From Pedobacter sp. ok626 (GTDB lineage: Bacteria > Bacteroidota > Bacteroidia > Sphingobacteriales > Sphingobacteriaceae): a stretch of DNA of 64,000 nucleotides. The notes under the pieces were generated by a model. That model worked only from the letters and a program-made list of their open reading frames with translations. It searched no databases and was not told the origin of the DNA. Shown piece by piece: positions 18,847 to 28,042 of the stretch (its first letter is position 1; every line of letters begins with the position of its first letter). The stretch spans positions 372,001-436,000 of the forward strand of contig NZ_FNEX01000004.1 in the NCBI RefSeq assembly GCF_900100435.1, written 5' to 3'. The position numbers were made by a program, and so were the translations under genes.

Positions 18847-19982
18847 AATTTGCAACAAAAGCTATCCATGCCGGTCAGGAACCTGACCCAACTACTGGGG
18901 CAGTAATGACTCCAATATATCAAACTTCTACTTACTGGCAGAAATCACCAGGCGATCACAAAGGCTTCGAATACTCAAGAGGTACCAATCCAACGCGTGT
19001 AGCTCTGGAAGCTTGTCTGGCAGCTTTAGAAAATGCTAAGCACGGATTAGCATTCTCAAGCGGTATGGGAGCAACTGATGCAGTGATGAAGTTATTGCAG
19101 CCCGGAGATGAAGTAATTACCGGTAATGATCTTTACGGTGGTTCGTATCGTATTTTCACTAAAGTTTACGCTAAGTATGGCATCAAATTCCATTTTCTGG
19201 ATCTTTCTAAGCCAGAAAATATACTGCCATACATCAATGATAAAACGAAGTTGGTTTGGATAGAAACGCCAACTAACCCAACGATGCAGATTGTTGACAT
19301 TGAGGGGATGGCTAAAATTACTAAAGCGCATCAATTGTTGCTCGCCGTCGACAATACATTTGCCTCACCTTACTTGCAAAATCCAATGGATTTGGGCGCT
19401 GATATTGTGATGCATTCGGTTACAAAATACATTGGCGGTCACTCTGATGTGGTGATGGGTGCTTTATTGGTAAGCGATGATCAGTTGTATAAAGACCTTT
19501 GGTTTATTTACAATGCTTGCGGTGCAACGCCTGGTCCACAAGATGCATTTTTAGTGCTTAGAGGAATTAAAACCCTTCATTTACGCATGAAAGCACATTG
19601 TGAAAATGGTGCTAAAGTTGCTCATTTCCTTAAAAAACATCCTAAGGTTGATAAAATATACTGGCCTGGTTTTGAAGATCATCCTAACCACGATATCGCT
19701 AAAAGGCAAATGCGTGATTTCGGTGGAATGGTGTCTTTCACTTTAAAAGATGCTGATTTAAAGGAAACGTTTAGGGTAGCAGGTTCATTTAAGGTATTTA
19801 CATTGGCCGAGTCTTTAGGCGGTGTAGAATCGTTGATTAATCACCCAACCAGCATGACTCATGGTTCTATCCCTAAGGAAGAACGTGAAAAAGTAGGGGT
19901 AGTAGATAACTTATTGCGTTTAAGCGTTGGTGTAGAGGATATTGATGATTTGATCGCTGATCTGGAACAGGCACTTAAATAA
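18843..19982 (+). CDS. metB: Cystathionine gamma-synthase/lyase (Cys/Met metabolism PLP enzyme)
   Basis: 379 residues, the family norm. The PLP lysine lies in SVTKYIGGHSDVVMG (near residue 194). The active-site motifs YQTSTYWQ, EYSRGTNPTR, FSSGMGATDAV and WIETPTNPT are all present. C-terminal SLGGVESLINHPTSMTH completes the fold. The enzyme makes cystathionine from O-acyl-homoserine and cysteine (synthase) or breaks it (lyase); the two are hard to separate by sequence, so the symbol is provisional. Its start overlaps the upstream stop by 4 nt. Confidence 0.9.
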   Translation: MKFATKAIHAGQEPDPTTGAVMTPIYQTSTYWQKSPGDHKGFEYSRGTNPTRVALEACLAALENAKHGLAFSSGMGATDAVMKLLQPGDEVITGNDLYGGSYRIFTKVYAKYGIKFHFLDLSKPENILPYINDKTKLVWIETPTNPTMQIVDIEGMAKITKAHQLLLAVDNTFASPYLQNPMDLGADIVMHSVTKYIGGHSDVVMGALLVSDDQLYKDLWFIYNACGATPGPQDAFLVLRGIKTLHLRMKAHCENGAKVAHFLKKHPKVDKIYWPGFEDHPNHDIAKRQMRDFGGMVSFTLKDADLKETFRVAGSFKVFTLAESLGGVESLINHPTSMTHGSIPKEEREKVGVVDNLLRLSVGVEDIDDLIADLEQALK

Positions 19983-19988
19983 ACGGAA

Positions 19989-20849
19989 TTGGAATTTTTA
20001 GAACTCAAAGATTTTTTGGACATCAAAGTTGAGCAGTACAATAGACCCAACTTTATTCAAAATGATCCAATCTGTATTCCGCACCAGTTCTCTAAAAAAC
20101 AGGATATTGAAATTGCCGCATTTTTTGCGGCAATTTTAGCTTGGGGGCAGCGTAAAACCATTATCAATAAATGCAATGAACTGTTTGCAAGGATGGATAA
20201 TGATCCGCATAATTTTATGCTACATCATAGTGATGATGACCTGAAAAGATTGCTGGGGTTTAAGCATAGGACCTTTAATGATACTGATCTTTTATATTTT
20301 GTAGCTTTCTTCAATCAGCATTATCAACAGTTTGATAGTCTTGAAGCAGCTTTTTTGCCGCCAGGGGATAGCTTCCAAACTGATTTTGTATCAGGGCAGG
20401 TTGTGGGAAATTATAAAGGGTATGCCTCATCGAGTTGTATGCTCTCAGAGCTAGATCAGCAAAAGCCGAAAATAGAAAGGGCTTTGAATTACTTTAGGTC
20501 CTATTTTTTCTCCTTGCCTGATTATCCTAGGCGTACGATTAAGCATGTTTCATCACCCATGCAAAAGTCTACCTGTAAGCGTTTAAACATGTTTTTGAGG
20601 TGGATGGTGCGTAAAGACAACAAGGGTGTCGATTTTGGCATCTGGAACATGATAAAGCCTTCTGATTTGATTTGTCCTTGTGATGTTCATGTCGATCGTG
20701 TAGCACGTAAGCTAGGGCTTATTGAACGCAAGCAAACGGATTGGCGCACCGCGGTTGAGCTAACGGCTCATTTGCTGGAATTGGATCCTTTAGATCCCGT
20801 TAAATACGATTTCGCTTTGTTTGGACTTGGTGTAGAGGAGAAGTTTTAA
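19989..20849 (+). CDS. TIGR02757-family protein (TTG start)
   Basis: 286 residues. The signature IPHQFSKKQDIEIAAFFAAILAWGQRKTI identifies the TIGR02757 (DUF2400) family, widespread in Bacteroidota and with no known function. The start is TTG at 19989, 6 nt after the metB stop; the next Met is about 60 residues further in, past the family's conserved region, so TTG is the best choice. CDVHVDRVARKLGL near the C-terminus resembles an HhH-type nuclease/glycosylase helix, but that is only a resemblance. It is likely in the proS-metB transcript. Confidence 0.85.
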   Translation: MEFLELKDFLDIKVEQYNRPNFIQNDPICIPHQFSKKQDIEIAAFFAAILAWGQRKTIINKCNELFARMDNDPHNFMLHHSDDDLKRLLGFKHRTFNDTDLLYFVAFFNQHYQQFDSLEAAFLPPGDSFQTDFVSGQVVGNYKGYASSSCMLSELDQQKPKIERALNYFRSYFFSLPDYPRRTIKHVSSPMQKSTCKRLNMFLRWMVRKDNKGVDFGIWNMIKPSDLICPCDVHVDRVARKLGLIERKQTDWRTAVELTAHLLELDPLDPVKYDFALFGLGVEEKF

Positions 20850-20883
20850 AAAAGACGCATAATGTTCATATCTTTAAAATAGT

Positions 20884-21399
20884 ATGATTACTTTCAAAGC
20901 AGAGATAGAGCGTTTTGCCGAAATGGGCGAAAAAACTGGTTGGACTTATATTTTTATTCCGCAGGCTATTGCCAATCAGATTAAGGCTGATTGTAGGAAG
21001 AGTTTTCGGGTAAAAGGCCATTTGGATCATGTAGAAATCAAAGGGGTTTCTCTTGTTCCTATGGGAGAGGGCGATTTTATCATAGCGCTAAATGGCGAAC
21101 TCCGGAAAAAGCTTAAAAAGCAATTGGGCGCTGTATTGACTTTGGTTCTAGAGGAAGATACTACCTTTAAAATTGAGATGCCTGAAGATCTGGAGCTTTG
21201 TCTTGCTGATGAACCTCGTTTGCTGGAAGGCTTTTTAAAACTGCCTAAATCACATCAAAATTGGTATATCAATTGGGTTAATGCAGCCAAAACAGAGCCT
21301 ACAAGAACAAAACGATTGGTGAGGATTGTCAATGCTATGGATAAAGGCTGGGATTTTGGAACCATGATGCGTGATGGTAAACCTCGGGAAGAAAAGTAG
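20884..21399 (+). CDS. YdeI/OmpD-associated family protein with DUF1905
   Basis: 171 residues. The N-terminal ~95 residues form DUF1905 (GWTYIFIPQAIANQIK ... FRVKGHLDHVEIKGVSLVPMGEGDFIIALN). The C-terminal YdeI-type segment is PKSHQNWYINWVNAAKTEPTR followed by KRLVRIVNAMDKG. The biochemical role is unknown; Bacillus YdeI affects resistance to antimicrobial peptides and E. coli relatives are linked to the envelope. The gene ends 1 nt before the end of the converging glycosyltransferase gene, leaving no room for a separate terminator. Confidence 0.88.
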   Translation: MITFKAEIERFAEMGEKTGWTYIFIPQAIANQIKADCRKSFRVKGHLDHVEIKGVSLVPMGEGDFIIALNGELRKKLKKQLGAVLTLVLEEDTTFKIEMPEDLELCLADEPRLLEGFLKLPKSHQNWYINWVNAAKTEPTRTKRLVRIVNAMDKGWDFGTMMRDGKPREEK

Positions 21400-21400
21400 A

Positions 21401-22138
21401 TTAGGTTTCTGGTCTGTCGTATTTTCTAAACCAACTCCATACTTTCATCTGTATAACACCTAAAAATGCTTCCCTGAATATTCTGGTACTCATTTTTGAA
21501 CTACCTTCTGTGCGGTCGGTAAAAATGATTGGTACTTCAACTACTTTAAAGCCATACTTTAGTGCTGTAAACTTCATTTCTATCTGGAAGGCATAGCCCA
21601 CAAATTTAATCTTGTCGAGTGGTATGGTGGCTAAAACTTTTCTACGGTAGCATTTAAATCCAGCTGTGGCATCTTGTATGTCAATACGCGTAATCAATCT
21701 TACATACATAGAAGCAAAGTAAGACATCAGTACTCTGCTCATTGGCCAGTTTACCACATTAACTCCATTTACATAGCGGGAACCAATAGCTACATCAGCT
21801 CCATTTACACAAGCTGTTCTTAAGCGGATCAGGTCTTCTGGATTATGCGAAAAATCAGCATCCATCTCAAAGATATATTGGTAATTAGGTCTTGCCAATG
21901 CCCATTTAAATCCATGTATATACGCAGTACCTAAGCCAAGTTTTCCACTGCGTTGTTCAAGGTGTAGCGCCGGATATTCTGACTGTAGTTTTTTTACAAT
22001 ATCAGCAGTACCGTCCGGAGATCCGTCGTCAATAATTAGAATTTCAAAAAAGTAGTTTAATGAAAATATCTTTCTGATTATTTTCTCAATGTTCTCTTTC
22101 TCGTTGTAAGTTGGAATAATAATTAAGCTGTCTGACAC
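21401..22138 (-). CDS. Polyprenol-phosphate mannosyltransferase-type (DPM1-like) family 2 glycosyltransferase
   Basis: 245 residues. The GT-A core shows IIPTYNEKENIEKII, the nucleotide-sugar site IIDDGSPDGTADIV, and the metal-binding EMDADFSHNPEDL with DAD and the QRSGKLGLGTAYIHGF loop, all diagnostic of DPM1-like enzymes. The protein lacks the C-terminal membrane region of longer relatives, as in the short bacterial DPM type. It should load a sugar (often mannose or glucose) onto polyprenyl phosphate at the cytoplasmic face for O-glycosylation or envelope glycans. The gene stands alone and converges on the YdeI gene. Confidence 0.93.
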   Translation of the reverse strand: MSDSLIIIPTYNEKENIEKIIRKIFSLNYFFEILIIDDGSPDGTADIVKKLQSEYPALHLEQRSGKLGLGTAYIHGFKWALARPNYQYIFEMDADFSHNPEDLIRLRTACVNGADVAIGSRYVNGVNVVNWPMSRVLMSYFASMYVRLITRIDIQDATAGFKCYRRKVLATIPLDKIKFVGYAFQIEMKFTALKYGFKVVEVPIIFTDRTEGSSKMSTRIFREAFLGVIQMKVWSWFRKYDRPET

Positions 22139-22170
22139 GCAAAATGAATTAGTCAGTAAAATTATGGATT

Positions 22171-22210
22171 CTAAATGAAAAACCCGTAGTGTATGGCTAT
22201 ACTACGGGTT
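22171..22210 (-). terminator. Intrinsic terminator after peptide transporter gene
   Basis: AACCCGTAGT (22181-22190) pairs with ACTACGGGTT (22201-22210). On the minus strand the stem is followed by a T-rich stretch (TTTCATTTAG), the orientation expected for the gene ending at 22242. Confidence 0.85.
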
Positions 22211-22241
22211 AAATTATGTTAAAAACTAAATTTTTGAAGCT

Positions 22242-23795
22242 TTATTTTACTTCCTGCATCAGTTTTTTTACGAGTGGAGAAATCACAATCAGAATAACAC
22301 CAGCAATCAAGGCATAAATCGCAAGCTGTTTGTATCCTTCAGTATAGCTCATTAACTTTTGCATAGGGCTATCATGTTCACTGGCTTCAGCCATTCCTGC
22401 ACCTAATAAACCGGCAACATATTGGCCATAGGCACTAGCCAGGAACCACATTCCCATCATTACACCTTGTAATTTTACTGGAGATAATTTAGTCATAATA
22501 GAAAGACCGATAGGGGAAAGGCAAAGCTCTCCAAAAGTCATCACCAAATACGCTACAGTGAATATATCTAATGAGGTAACACCTTGGGCGTTCGCAAAAA
22601 ATCTTGTGCTATAGAAAATAAAGAAGGAACCAGAAAGGAATAAAAAGCCCAGTCCAAATTTGATCACAGTATTGGGCTCAATTTTTTTCTTAGCCAGTCC
22701 AATCCAGATTAAGCTGAACAAGAATGCGAAAATGATAACAAAAAAGGAATTCGCCGAATTGTTAACTCCATTTGGATCCAGTTTGATGACACCAAGCAAG
22801 TTGTTGTCTAAGTTTCTGGCAGCAAATAAACTTAGGGAACCTCCACACTGTTCGAAAAATGCCCAGAATAATATAGAGAACAAGATGAAGATTAATGCGG
22901 CCACTAGCTTTTTACGTTCTGCCCATCCATATCTGGTCATTTCGAAAACTATATATAGCAAGGTTGCAGGACCAATAATGTACATAAACCAGTCTGTATA
23001 CTGTGTTTTAGCCACCATGATCATGATCACAGGGATAATTGCCAAAGAACCTACATATACGGCATAATCATACCATTTTTTGTTGATGGCTTTGCGACTG
23101 ATCACTGCTGGTTGAGTTGGTACTTTATCATCTACACCAGCCAAGGCAATATCGGTTACTTCTTCATCCTGACCTGGAGGCAAACCAATCGGGCCTAAGC
23201 TCTTTTGGGTGAAAATGAAAGTGATCAAACTGATGGTCATTACAATTGCTGCAAGTCCAAATGCCAGGTGCCATGAGTATTCTTTACCAATGGTTATACA
23301 AGCGTATCCACCCAATAAAGCGCCAATGTTTATACCGGCATAGAACACCGAGAAACCAGCGTCTCTACGGGAATCATCCGACCTGTACAGTTTTCCAACC
23401 ATAGTCGAGATATTCGGTTTAAAGAAACCTGTACCTACAACCGTAAAACTGATGCCAAGAAAGAAGAATTGATGCGGATCATAGGCTAAAATAGCACTAC
23501 CTACAATCATTAAAATACCACCCCAGAATAGTGATTTTCTGAAGCCCAATATTTTATCAGCAAACAAACCACCTATAAAGGTAAATGCATAAACAAAGGC
23601 TTGTGTTGCACCGTATTGCAGATTTGCATCCACATCCCTCATTAACAATTGGGTTACCATGAAGTAGGTAAGCATTCCCCGCATTCCGTAGAAGCAGAAA
23701 CGCTCCCACATTTCGGAAAAGAAAAGCGCCCAAAGTTGCTTTGGGTATTTTCCTTTAAAATCCTGGATTTCTTCTAATGACGTTTGTTGAGCCAT
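22242..23795 (-). CDS. POT/PTR2-family proton-coupled oligopeptide transporter (first copy)
   Basis: 517 residues with 12-14 hydrophobic helices. The POT signature FFSEMWERFCFYGMRGML (ExxER proton-coupling motif on helix 1) is at residues ~27-44, and the second motif GTGFFKPNISTMVG with FSVFYAGINIGALLG follows. FFEQCGGSLSLFA is the POT-typical helix 7/8 motif. It imports di- and tripeptides with protons across the inner membrane. A second POT gene lies immediately upstream in the same orientation with its own terminator between, so they are neighbours but probably separate transcripts. Confidence 0.94.
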   Translation of the reverse strand: MAQQTSLEEIQDFKGKYPKQLWALFFSEMWERFCFYGMRGMLTYFMVTQLLMRDVDANLQYGATQAFVYAFTFIGGLFADKILGFRKSLFWGGILMIVGSAILAYDPHQFFFLGISFTVVGTGFFKPNISTMVGKLYRSDDSRRDAGFSVFYAGINIGALLGGYACITIGKEYSWHLAFGLAAIVMTISLITFIFTQKSLGPIGLPPGQDEEVTDIALAGVDDKVPTQPAVISRKAINKKWYDYAVYVGSLAIIPVIMIMVAKTQYTDWFMYIIGPATLLYIVFEMTRYGWAERKKLVAALIFILFSILFWAFFEQCGGSLSLFAARNLDNNLLGVIKLDPNGVNNSANSFFVIIFAFLFSLIWIGLAKKKIEPNTVIKFGLGFLFLSGSFFIFYSTRFFANAQGVTSLDIFTVAYLVMTFGELCLSPIGLSIMTKLSPVKLQGVMMGMWFLASAYGQYVAGLLGAGMAEASEHDSPMQKLMSYTEGYKQLAIYALIAGVILIVISPLVKKLMQEVK

Positions 23796-23826
23796 GTCAG
23801 TTTTTATATAAAATATAAATGTAAAA

Positions 23827-23862
23827 ATAAAAGTCTTTAGAATGTGCTCTAAAGACTTTTAT
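23827..23862 (-). terminator. Intrinsic terminator between the two POT genes
   Basis: ATAAAAGTCTTTAGA (23827-23841) pairs with TCTAAAGACTTTTAT (23848-23862) around a 6-nt loop. The AT-rich flanks give U-runs in both directions. It sits 18 nt after the stop of the upstream POT gene. Confidence 0.85.
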
Positions 23863-23880
23863 AAGTTGTGATTTTAATAG

Positions 23881-25650
23881 CTATTTTACGCCGTGCATTA
23901 ATCGTTTAAGCACTGGGGTAAGTAGCATGATAATCAAACCCAGACCCACCGGAATAAAGGTGAAGATCAGGAAGAAGGTTGTCATCGAATACTTAGAAGT
24001 AATTTCATCAATCATACCGCCCATAGTACCGGCAATCTTATTACCAATAGCAATAGCCAGGTACCAGATACCAAACATGATGGCGATCATCCTTCCAGGT
24101 ACCAGCTTACTTACATAAGATAAACCTACTGGTGAGATAAACAATTCGCCCATGGTATGGAAGAAATAAGCCAATACCAACCAGATCATACTTACTGATG
24201 CAACCGCTGCTCCCTGAGGGATCGTACTTGCACCATAAGCCAATACAGCAAAACCTGTACCCAACAAGATCATTCCGAAACCGTTTTTATAAGTTGCAGA
24301 AGGGTTGTATTTACTTTCCCAAAGTTTAGATACAATAGGAGCACAGCTAATGATAAATAGAGAGTTTAAGATACCGAACCAGGTAGCTGGAACTTCAGAT
24401 TTTACTTCACTGTATTGATTTTTAAGCATATAAATAACAAGAACCCAGATGATCACAAAGCCTGAAGCTAAAATAATATTACCAAGAGAGTACTTGCCAA
24501 AAGTTTTTGAGAACAGTCTTAATAGCACATAAGAGATAATCATCAATGGAATTACCGTAATTAAGGTATTTACCACGTTGAAAATAATTTTTGAATTACC
24601 AACTAATACGCGTTGTGTATAATCTTTTGCAAATATGGTCATCGAACCACCTGCCTGCTCAAATGAAGCCCAGAAAAAGATGGTAATGAAAGCCAGGATA
24701 ATTACAGCAATCATTTTATCTCTTAAAACAGGTGTGTATTGAGAGATCCTTTTCACCAGGATGAACAGGAATAGCACCAATGCAACCACAATCATGATAT
24801 TGCTACCTTCTATGCCGTTTATTTTAAAATTGAATAAGTTCATGCTGGTAATTTTGGATACCGGATCGTTGATGATCCATGATAAACCAATTACAGCAAT
24901 TAAGCCAATCAGTACTAAATCAAATTTAGAGAATGGATTGCGTGTTGCTTCTTCTGCAGTTTCTGTAAGATCTTTTACATCATTTTTTAGTGGTTTTAAG
25001 CCGATGTTACCGAAAATACCTTGCGTAAAATAGAACTGTAACATACCGATAAACATAAAGATACCAGCTAAGCCGAATCCATAAGCCCATCCCCAATCTT
25101 TGTTTTCACCAATGTAACCGCAAAGTAGCATACCTAAAAATGCACCCGCATTTACACCCATATAGAAAATGGTATAAGCACCATCTTTTTTCTCTGGATG
25201 TTTTTTGTACATCTGTGCAATGATCGAGGTCATGTTTGGTTTAAAGAAACCGTTACCCAATACTAGCAGACATAAACCTAGATACATAAATGTATGGTCT
25301 ATTTCTATAGCCATAGAGAGGTGACCTAAAGTCATGAGTAGCGCACCCACAATAACTGCCCAGCGGTATCCGATAATCCTATCGGCAATATAACCACCTA
25401 AAATAGGAGTTAAATAAGCCAAACCGGTATATGAACCATAAATTGCCAGGGCATATTCTCTTGGCCATCCCCATCCTGGATTGTCTCCGATTAATGAGGA
25501 AGTAAGGAATAGCACCAACAAGGCTCTCATGCCATAGTAAGAAAATCTTTCCCACATTTCAGTGAAGAATAAGACAAACAATCCCGCCGGATGTCCGAGT
25601 ACTTTATTCTCGAAAAAGTTATTTGGAGTGTCCAAACTCTGTGTATTCAT
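23881..25650 (-). CDS. POT/PTR2-family proton-coupled oligopeptide transporter (second copy)
   Basis: 589 residues with an ExxER motif in FFTEMWERFSYYGMRALLVLFL and the paired motif GNGFFKPNMTSIIAQMY followed by GAYTIFYMGVNAGAFLGM. FEQAGGSMTIFA marks helix 7/8. It is about 70 residues longer than its neighbour, with extra loops in the cytoplasmic half. The two share the POT motifs but are clearly diverged paralogues rather than a fresh duplication. The likely substrate is di-/tripeptides; the preference of each copy cannot be told apart here. Confidence 0.94.
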   Translation of the reverse strand: MNTQSLDTPNNFFENKVLGHPAGLFVLFFTEMWERFSYYGMRALLVLFLTSSLIGDNPGWGWPREYALAIYGSYTGLAYLTPILGGYIADRIIGYRWAVIVGALLMTLGHLSMAIEIDHTFMYLGLCLLVLGNGFFKPNMTSIIAQMYKKHPEKKDGAYTIFYMGVNAGAFLGMLLCGYIGENKDWGWAYGFGLAGIFMFIGMLQFYFTQGIFGNIGLKPLKNDVKDLTETAEEATRNPFSKFDLVLIGLIAVIGLSWIINDPVSKITSMNLFNFKINGIEGSNIMIVVALVLFLFILVKRISQYTPVLRDKMIAVIILAFITIFFWASFEQAGGSMTIFAKDYTQRVLVGNSKIIFNVVNTLITVIPLMIISYVLLRLFSKTFGKYSLGNIILASGFVIIWVLVIYMLKNQYSEVKSEVPATWFGILNSLFIISCAPIVSKLWESKYNPSATYKNGFGMILLGTGFAVLAYGASTIPQGAAVASVSMIWLVLAYFFHTMGELFISPVGLSYVSKLVPGRMIAIMFGIWYLAIAIGNKIAGTMGGMIDEITSKYSMTTFFLIFTFIPVGLGLIIMLLTPVLKRLMHGVK

Positions 25651-25754
25651 TTTATTTTTTTATGTGTTATTAATAGTTTAGTTAGTTGCGCAAGATAGCT
25701 ACACGAAGGCAGACTCACAAATTTTAAAGATTGATTGAGTTGGCATCGTGGTCA

Positions 25755-26681
25755 TTAAAGTTTATTTTCGGCTTTATTCTGTTTATCCTTAGGGTCTATA
25801 TAAAAATCATCCATAGCATTAGGCTCGTTTTTCATCTCCACATTTTCTACCAATTTGAGTCTGCCGCCAACAATTCTATAGGCATCGAAGCTTAAGTCGG
25901 ACGCGTAAAATTCAAAGTTTCCCTGCATTTCAGGAGAAAATGGTGCTAGATGATCAAATACGATCATGTTTACAGTCCGGTCAAGACTTAGTGTCATTGA
26001 ATTTAGCTTATTGTATTCAAATACAATCCTGTTTTTTGCGGCTTCAGCTTTTACACCATCAAAAATGGTTTTGCCGAATACAGGTTGATCTGCTTTGTCG
26101 AAAGAAAGTATTTCTATTACTTTTTTAGAGGTCTTTGTATTGTTGCCCTTCCATCCAAGTAGGATGTAATAAGGTGCTCTGCCATTCATTACCACCGGTA
26201 TCACTTGATAATATCGGGCACCATACCAGTTTTTGTTACCAGTAATCTGATTTAAGTCTTTTATGTTATTGGTATCATCAATCAGTGGAAACATTTTTAG
26301 CTTCCCGTCTTTGGTTGCCATTTGTATGGTGCCGAAAAAACGATAAGTGCCATCCTCATTAGGGACATACCAGGAGAAAATTCTTAAAGCATTGTTTGGC
26401 GACTTTATCACTGAGATTCTTTTCAAAGAATCGAAGGGGAAGTTAAATGATGCGGGTGTTTTTAATGCGGTAACTAATGTTTTGATGAACCTGGAATTTG
26501 CCAAAAGGCGATCCTGATCATTTGATGCATTGTAGGTCGCATCGCTCATGTGTTGTAGCGAGTCCTGATAAGTTTTCAGTCGCGATACATTTGTGAGGTC
26601 AAAACTATGCTGTGCAGAAAGTCTTGTTCCTGCACAACATAATATTAAAATTATTATTAAAGGTTTTAAAGCCTTAATCAT
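25755..26681 (-). CDS. Exported protein of unknown function (308 aa)
   Basis: A signal peptide of about 23 residues ends in LSAQ. The mature protein is mixed alpha/beta with LRIFSWYVPNEDGTYRFFGTIQMA and WYGARYYQVIPV, a pattern I associate with conserved Bacteroidota hypothetical proteins, but I cannot name a family. It starts directly after the thiolase stop (its ATG abuts the thiolase stop codon), so it is almost certainly translated from the thiolase transcript. The pairing of a periplasmic protein with a cytosolic thiolase is unexplained. Confidence 0.8.
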   Translation of the reverse strand: MIKALKPLIIILILCCAGTRLSAQHSFDLTNVSRLKTYQDSLQHMSDATYNASNDQDRLLANSRFIKTLVTALKTPASFNFPFDSLKRISVIKSPNNALRIFSWYVPNEDGTYRFFGTIQMATKDGKLKMFPLIDDTNNIKDLNQITGNKNWYGARYYQVIPVVMNGRAPYYILLGWKGNNTKTSKKVIEILSFDKADQPVFGKTIFDGVKAEAAKNRIVFEYNKLNSMTLSLDRTVNMIVFDHLAPFSPEMQGNFEFYASDLSFDAYRIVGGRLKLVENVEMKNEPNAMDDFYIDPKDKQNKAENKL

Positions 26682-27863
26682 TTAGTTTAGGTTTTCTATG
26701 ACCATTGCACTGGCACCGCCACCACCGTTACAAATTCCGGCTACGCCGATTTTGCCTTTGTTTTGTGATAGTACGGAAAGTAAGGTAACAACAATTCTGG
26801 CTCCCGAGGCACCTAGTGGATGTCCCAATGAAACAGCACCACCATTTACGTTTACCTTGTCGCTATTTAATCCCAGTTCTTTGTTATTTGCCAGCGAAAC
26901 TACAGAAAAAGCTTCGTTTATTTCAAAATAATCAACATCGGCAATATTTTTGTCTGCTCTTTTAAGTGCCAACGGAATTGCTTTTGAGGGAGCGGTAGTA
27001 AACCATTCCGGAGCTTGTTGTGCATCAGCATAAGCTAGAATTCTGGCTAAAGGCTTTAATCCCAGTTCTTTTGCTTTCTCTGCGCTCATTAAGACTAGTG
27101 CAGCTGCACCATCGTTTAATGTAGATGCATTGGCTGCCGTTACTGTACCATCCTTTTGAAAAACAGGCTTTAAAGCAGGTATTTTATCGAATTTTACTGC
27201 AAAAGGCTCTTCATCCTTATTAATTAAGGTAATGTCGCCCTTGCGGTCTTTAACTTCTATTGTAATAATTTCGCTATCAAATTTTCCATCTGTCTGCGCA
27301 GCCTGGGATCTTTTGTATGAACTGATGGCAAATGCATCTTGTTCTTCGCGACTAAAGCCACAGGTAGTAGCACATAGCTCGGCTGCAGAACCCATGTGGT
27401 AGTCATTGTAAACATCCCACAAACCGTCTTTAACCAAACCATCGGTAATCTGACCATGACCTAAACGGTAACCATTTCTAGCTTTATCAAGGTAGTATGG
27501 CACATTACTCATGCTTTCCATACCTCCGGCAATCACAATGTCGTTTTGGCCTAGGGCAATACTTTGTGCGGCAAGGATGATCGCTTTAGTCCCTGAGGCA
27601 CAAACTTTATTAATAGTGGTAGATGGGACATCTGGTAAGCCAGCAAATTTAGCTGCCTGTGTAGCAGGCGCCTGGCCAACGTTAGCAGATAAAACATTTC
27701 CCATGTAAACTTCTTGAATATCAGCTGGTTTTATTCCCGCTTTTTCTACAGCGGCTTTAATAGCGAACCCACCTAATTGCGTGGCCGAAAAACCAGATAA
27801 TGAGCCTCCGAAACTCCCAATTGGGGTCCGTACTGCAGATACAATTACTACTTCTTTCATCAA
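26682..27863 (-). CDS. Acetyl-CoA C-acyltransferase (thiolase)
   Basis: 393 residues, typical thiolase. The nucleophilic Cys lies in INKVCASGTKAI (about residue 89), the histidine loop in NGGAVSLGHPLGASGARI, and the acid/base Cys in GICNGGGGASAMVIE. The usual NEAFA motif is NEAFSVVSL here. It condenses or cleaves acyl-CoA units (acetoacetyl-CoA thiolase or beta-oxidation), so it could feed the scoAB CoA-transferase at 6454-7829. The start is ATG at 27863, with an alternative ATG one codon later. An exported protein gene follows without a gap. Confidence 0.93.
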   Translation of the reverse strand: MMKEVVIVSAVRTPIGSFGGSLSGFSATQLGGFAIKAAVEKAGIKPADIQEVYMGNVLSANVGQAPATQAAKFAGLPDVPSTTINKVCASGTKAIILAAQSIALGQNDIVIAGGMESMSNVPYYLDKARNGYRLGHGQITDGLVKDGLWDVYNDYHMGSAAELCATTCGFSREEQDAFAISSYKRSQAAQTDGKFDSEIITIEVKDRKGDITLINKDEEPFAVKFDKIPALKPVFQKDGTVTAANASTLNDGAAALVLMSAEKAKELGLKPLARILAYADAQQAPEWFTTAPSKAIPLALKRADKNIADVDYFEINEAFSVVSLANNKELGLNSDKVNVNGGAVSLGHPLGASGARIVVTLLSVLSQNKGKIGVAGICNGGGGASAMVIENLN

Positions 27864-28042
27864 TGTTTATAAGTTAGTTAGTAACAAAGTTAAGTAATTA
27901 CGGTGTATGGGTGGTTAAAATGGAGGTAATTTAACTTTTACAATAGAAGCTGTATGCCAGGATCGGGATAGCGGATAACCATTAAAATAGGATATACTGA
28001 TGAAATTATATTATTTTTGAATAGAAATCAATTTGCATCGCT

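Noticed and set aside
22660..25033. Plus-strand frames across the two POT genes
   Set aside because: They mirror hydrophobic codons of the real minus-strand transporter genes and have no start context.
25799..25812. AAAAATCATCC as another copy of the regulon element
   Set aside because: It is inside a coding region with no T-run, no right half and no -7 box.
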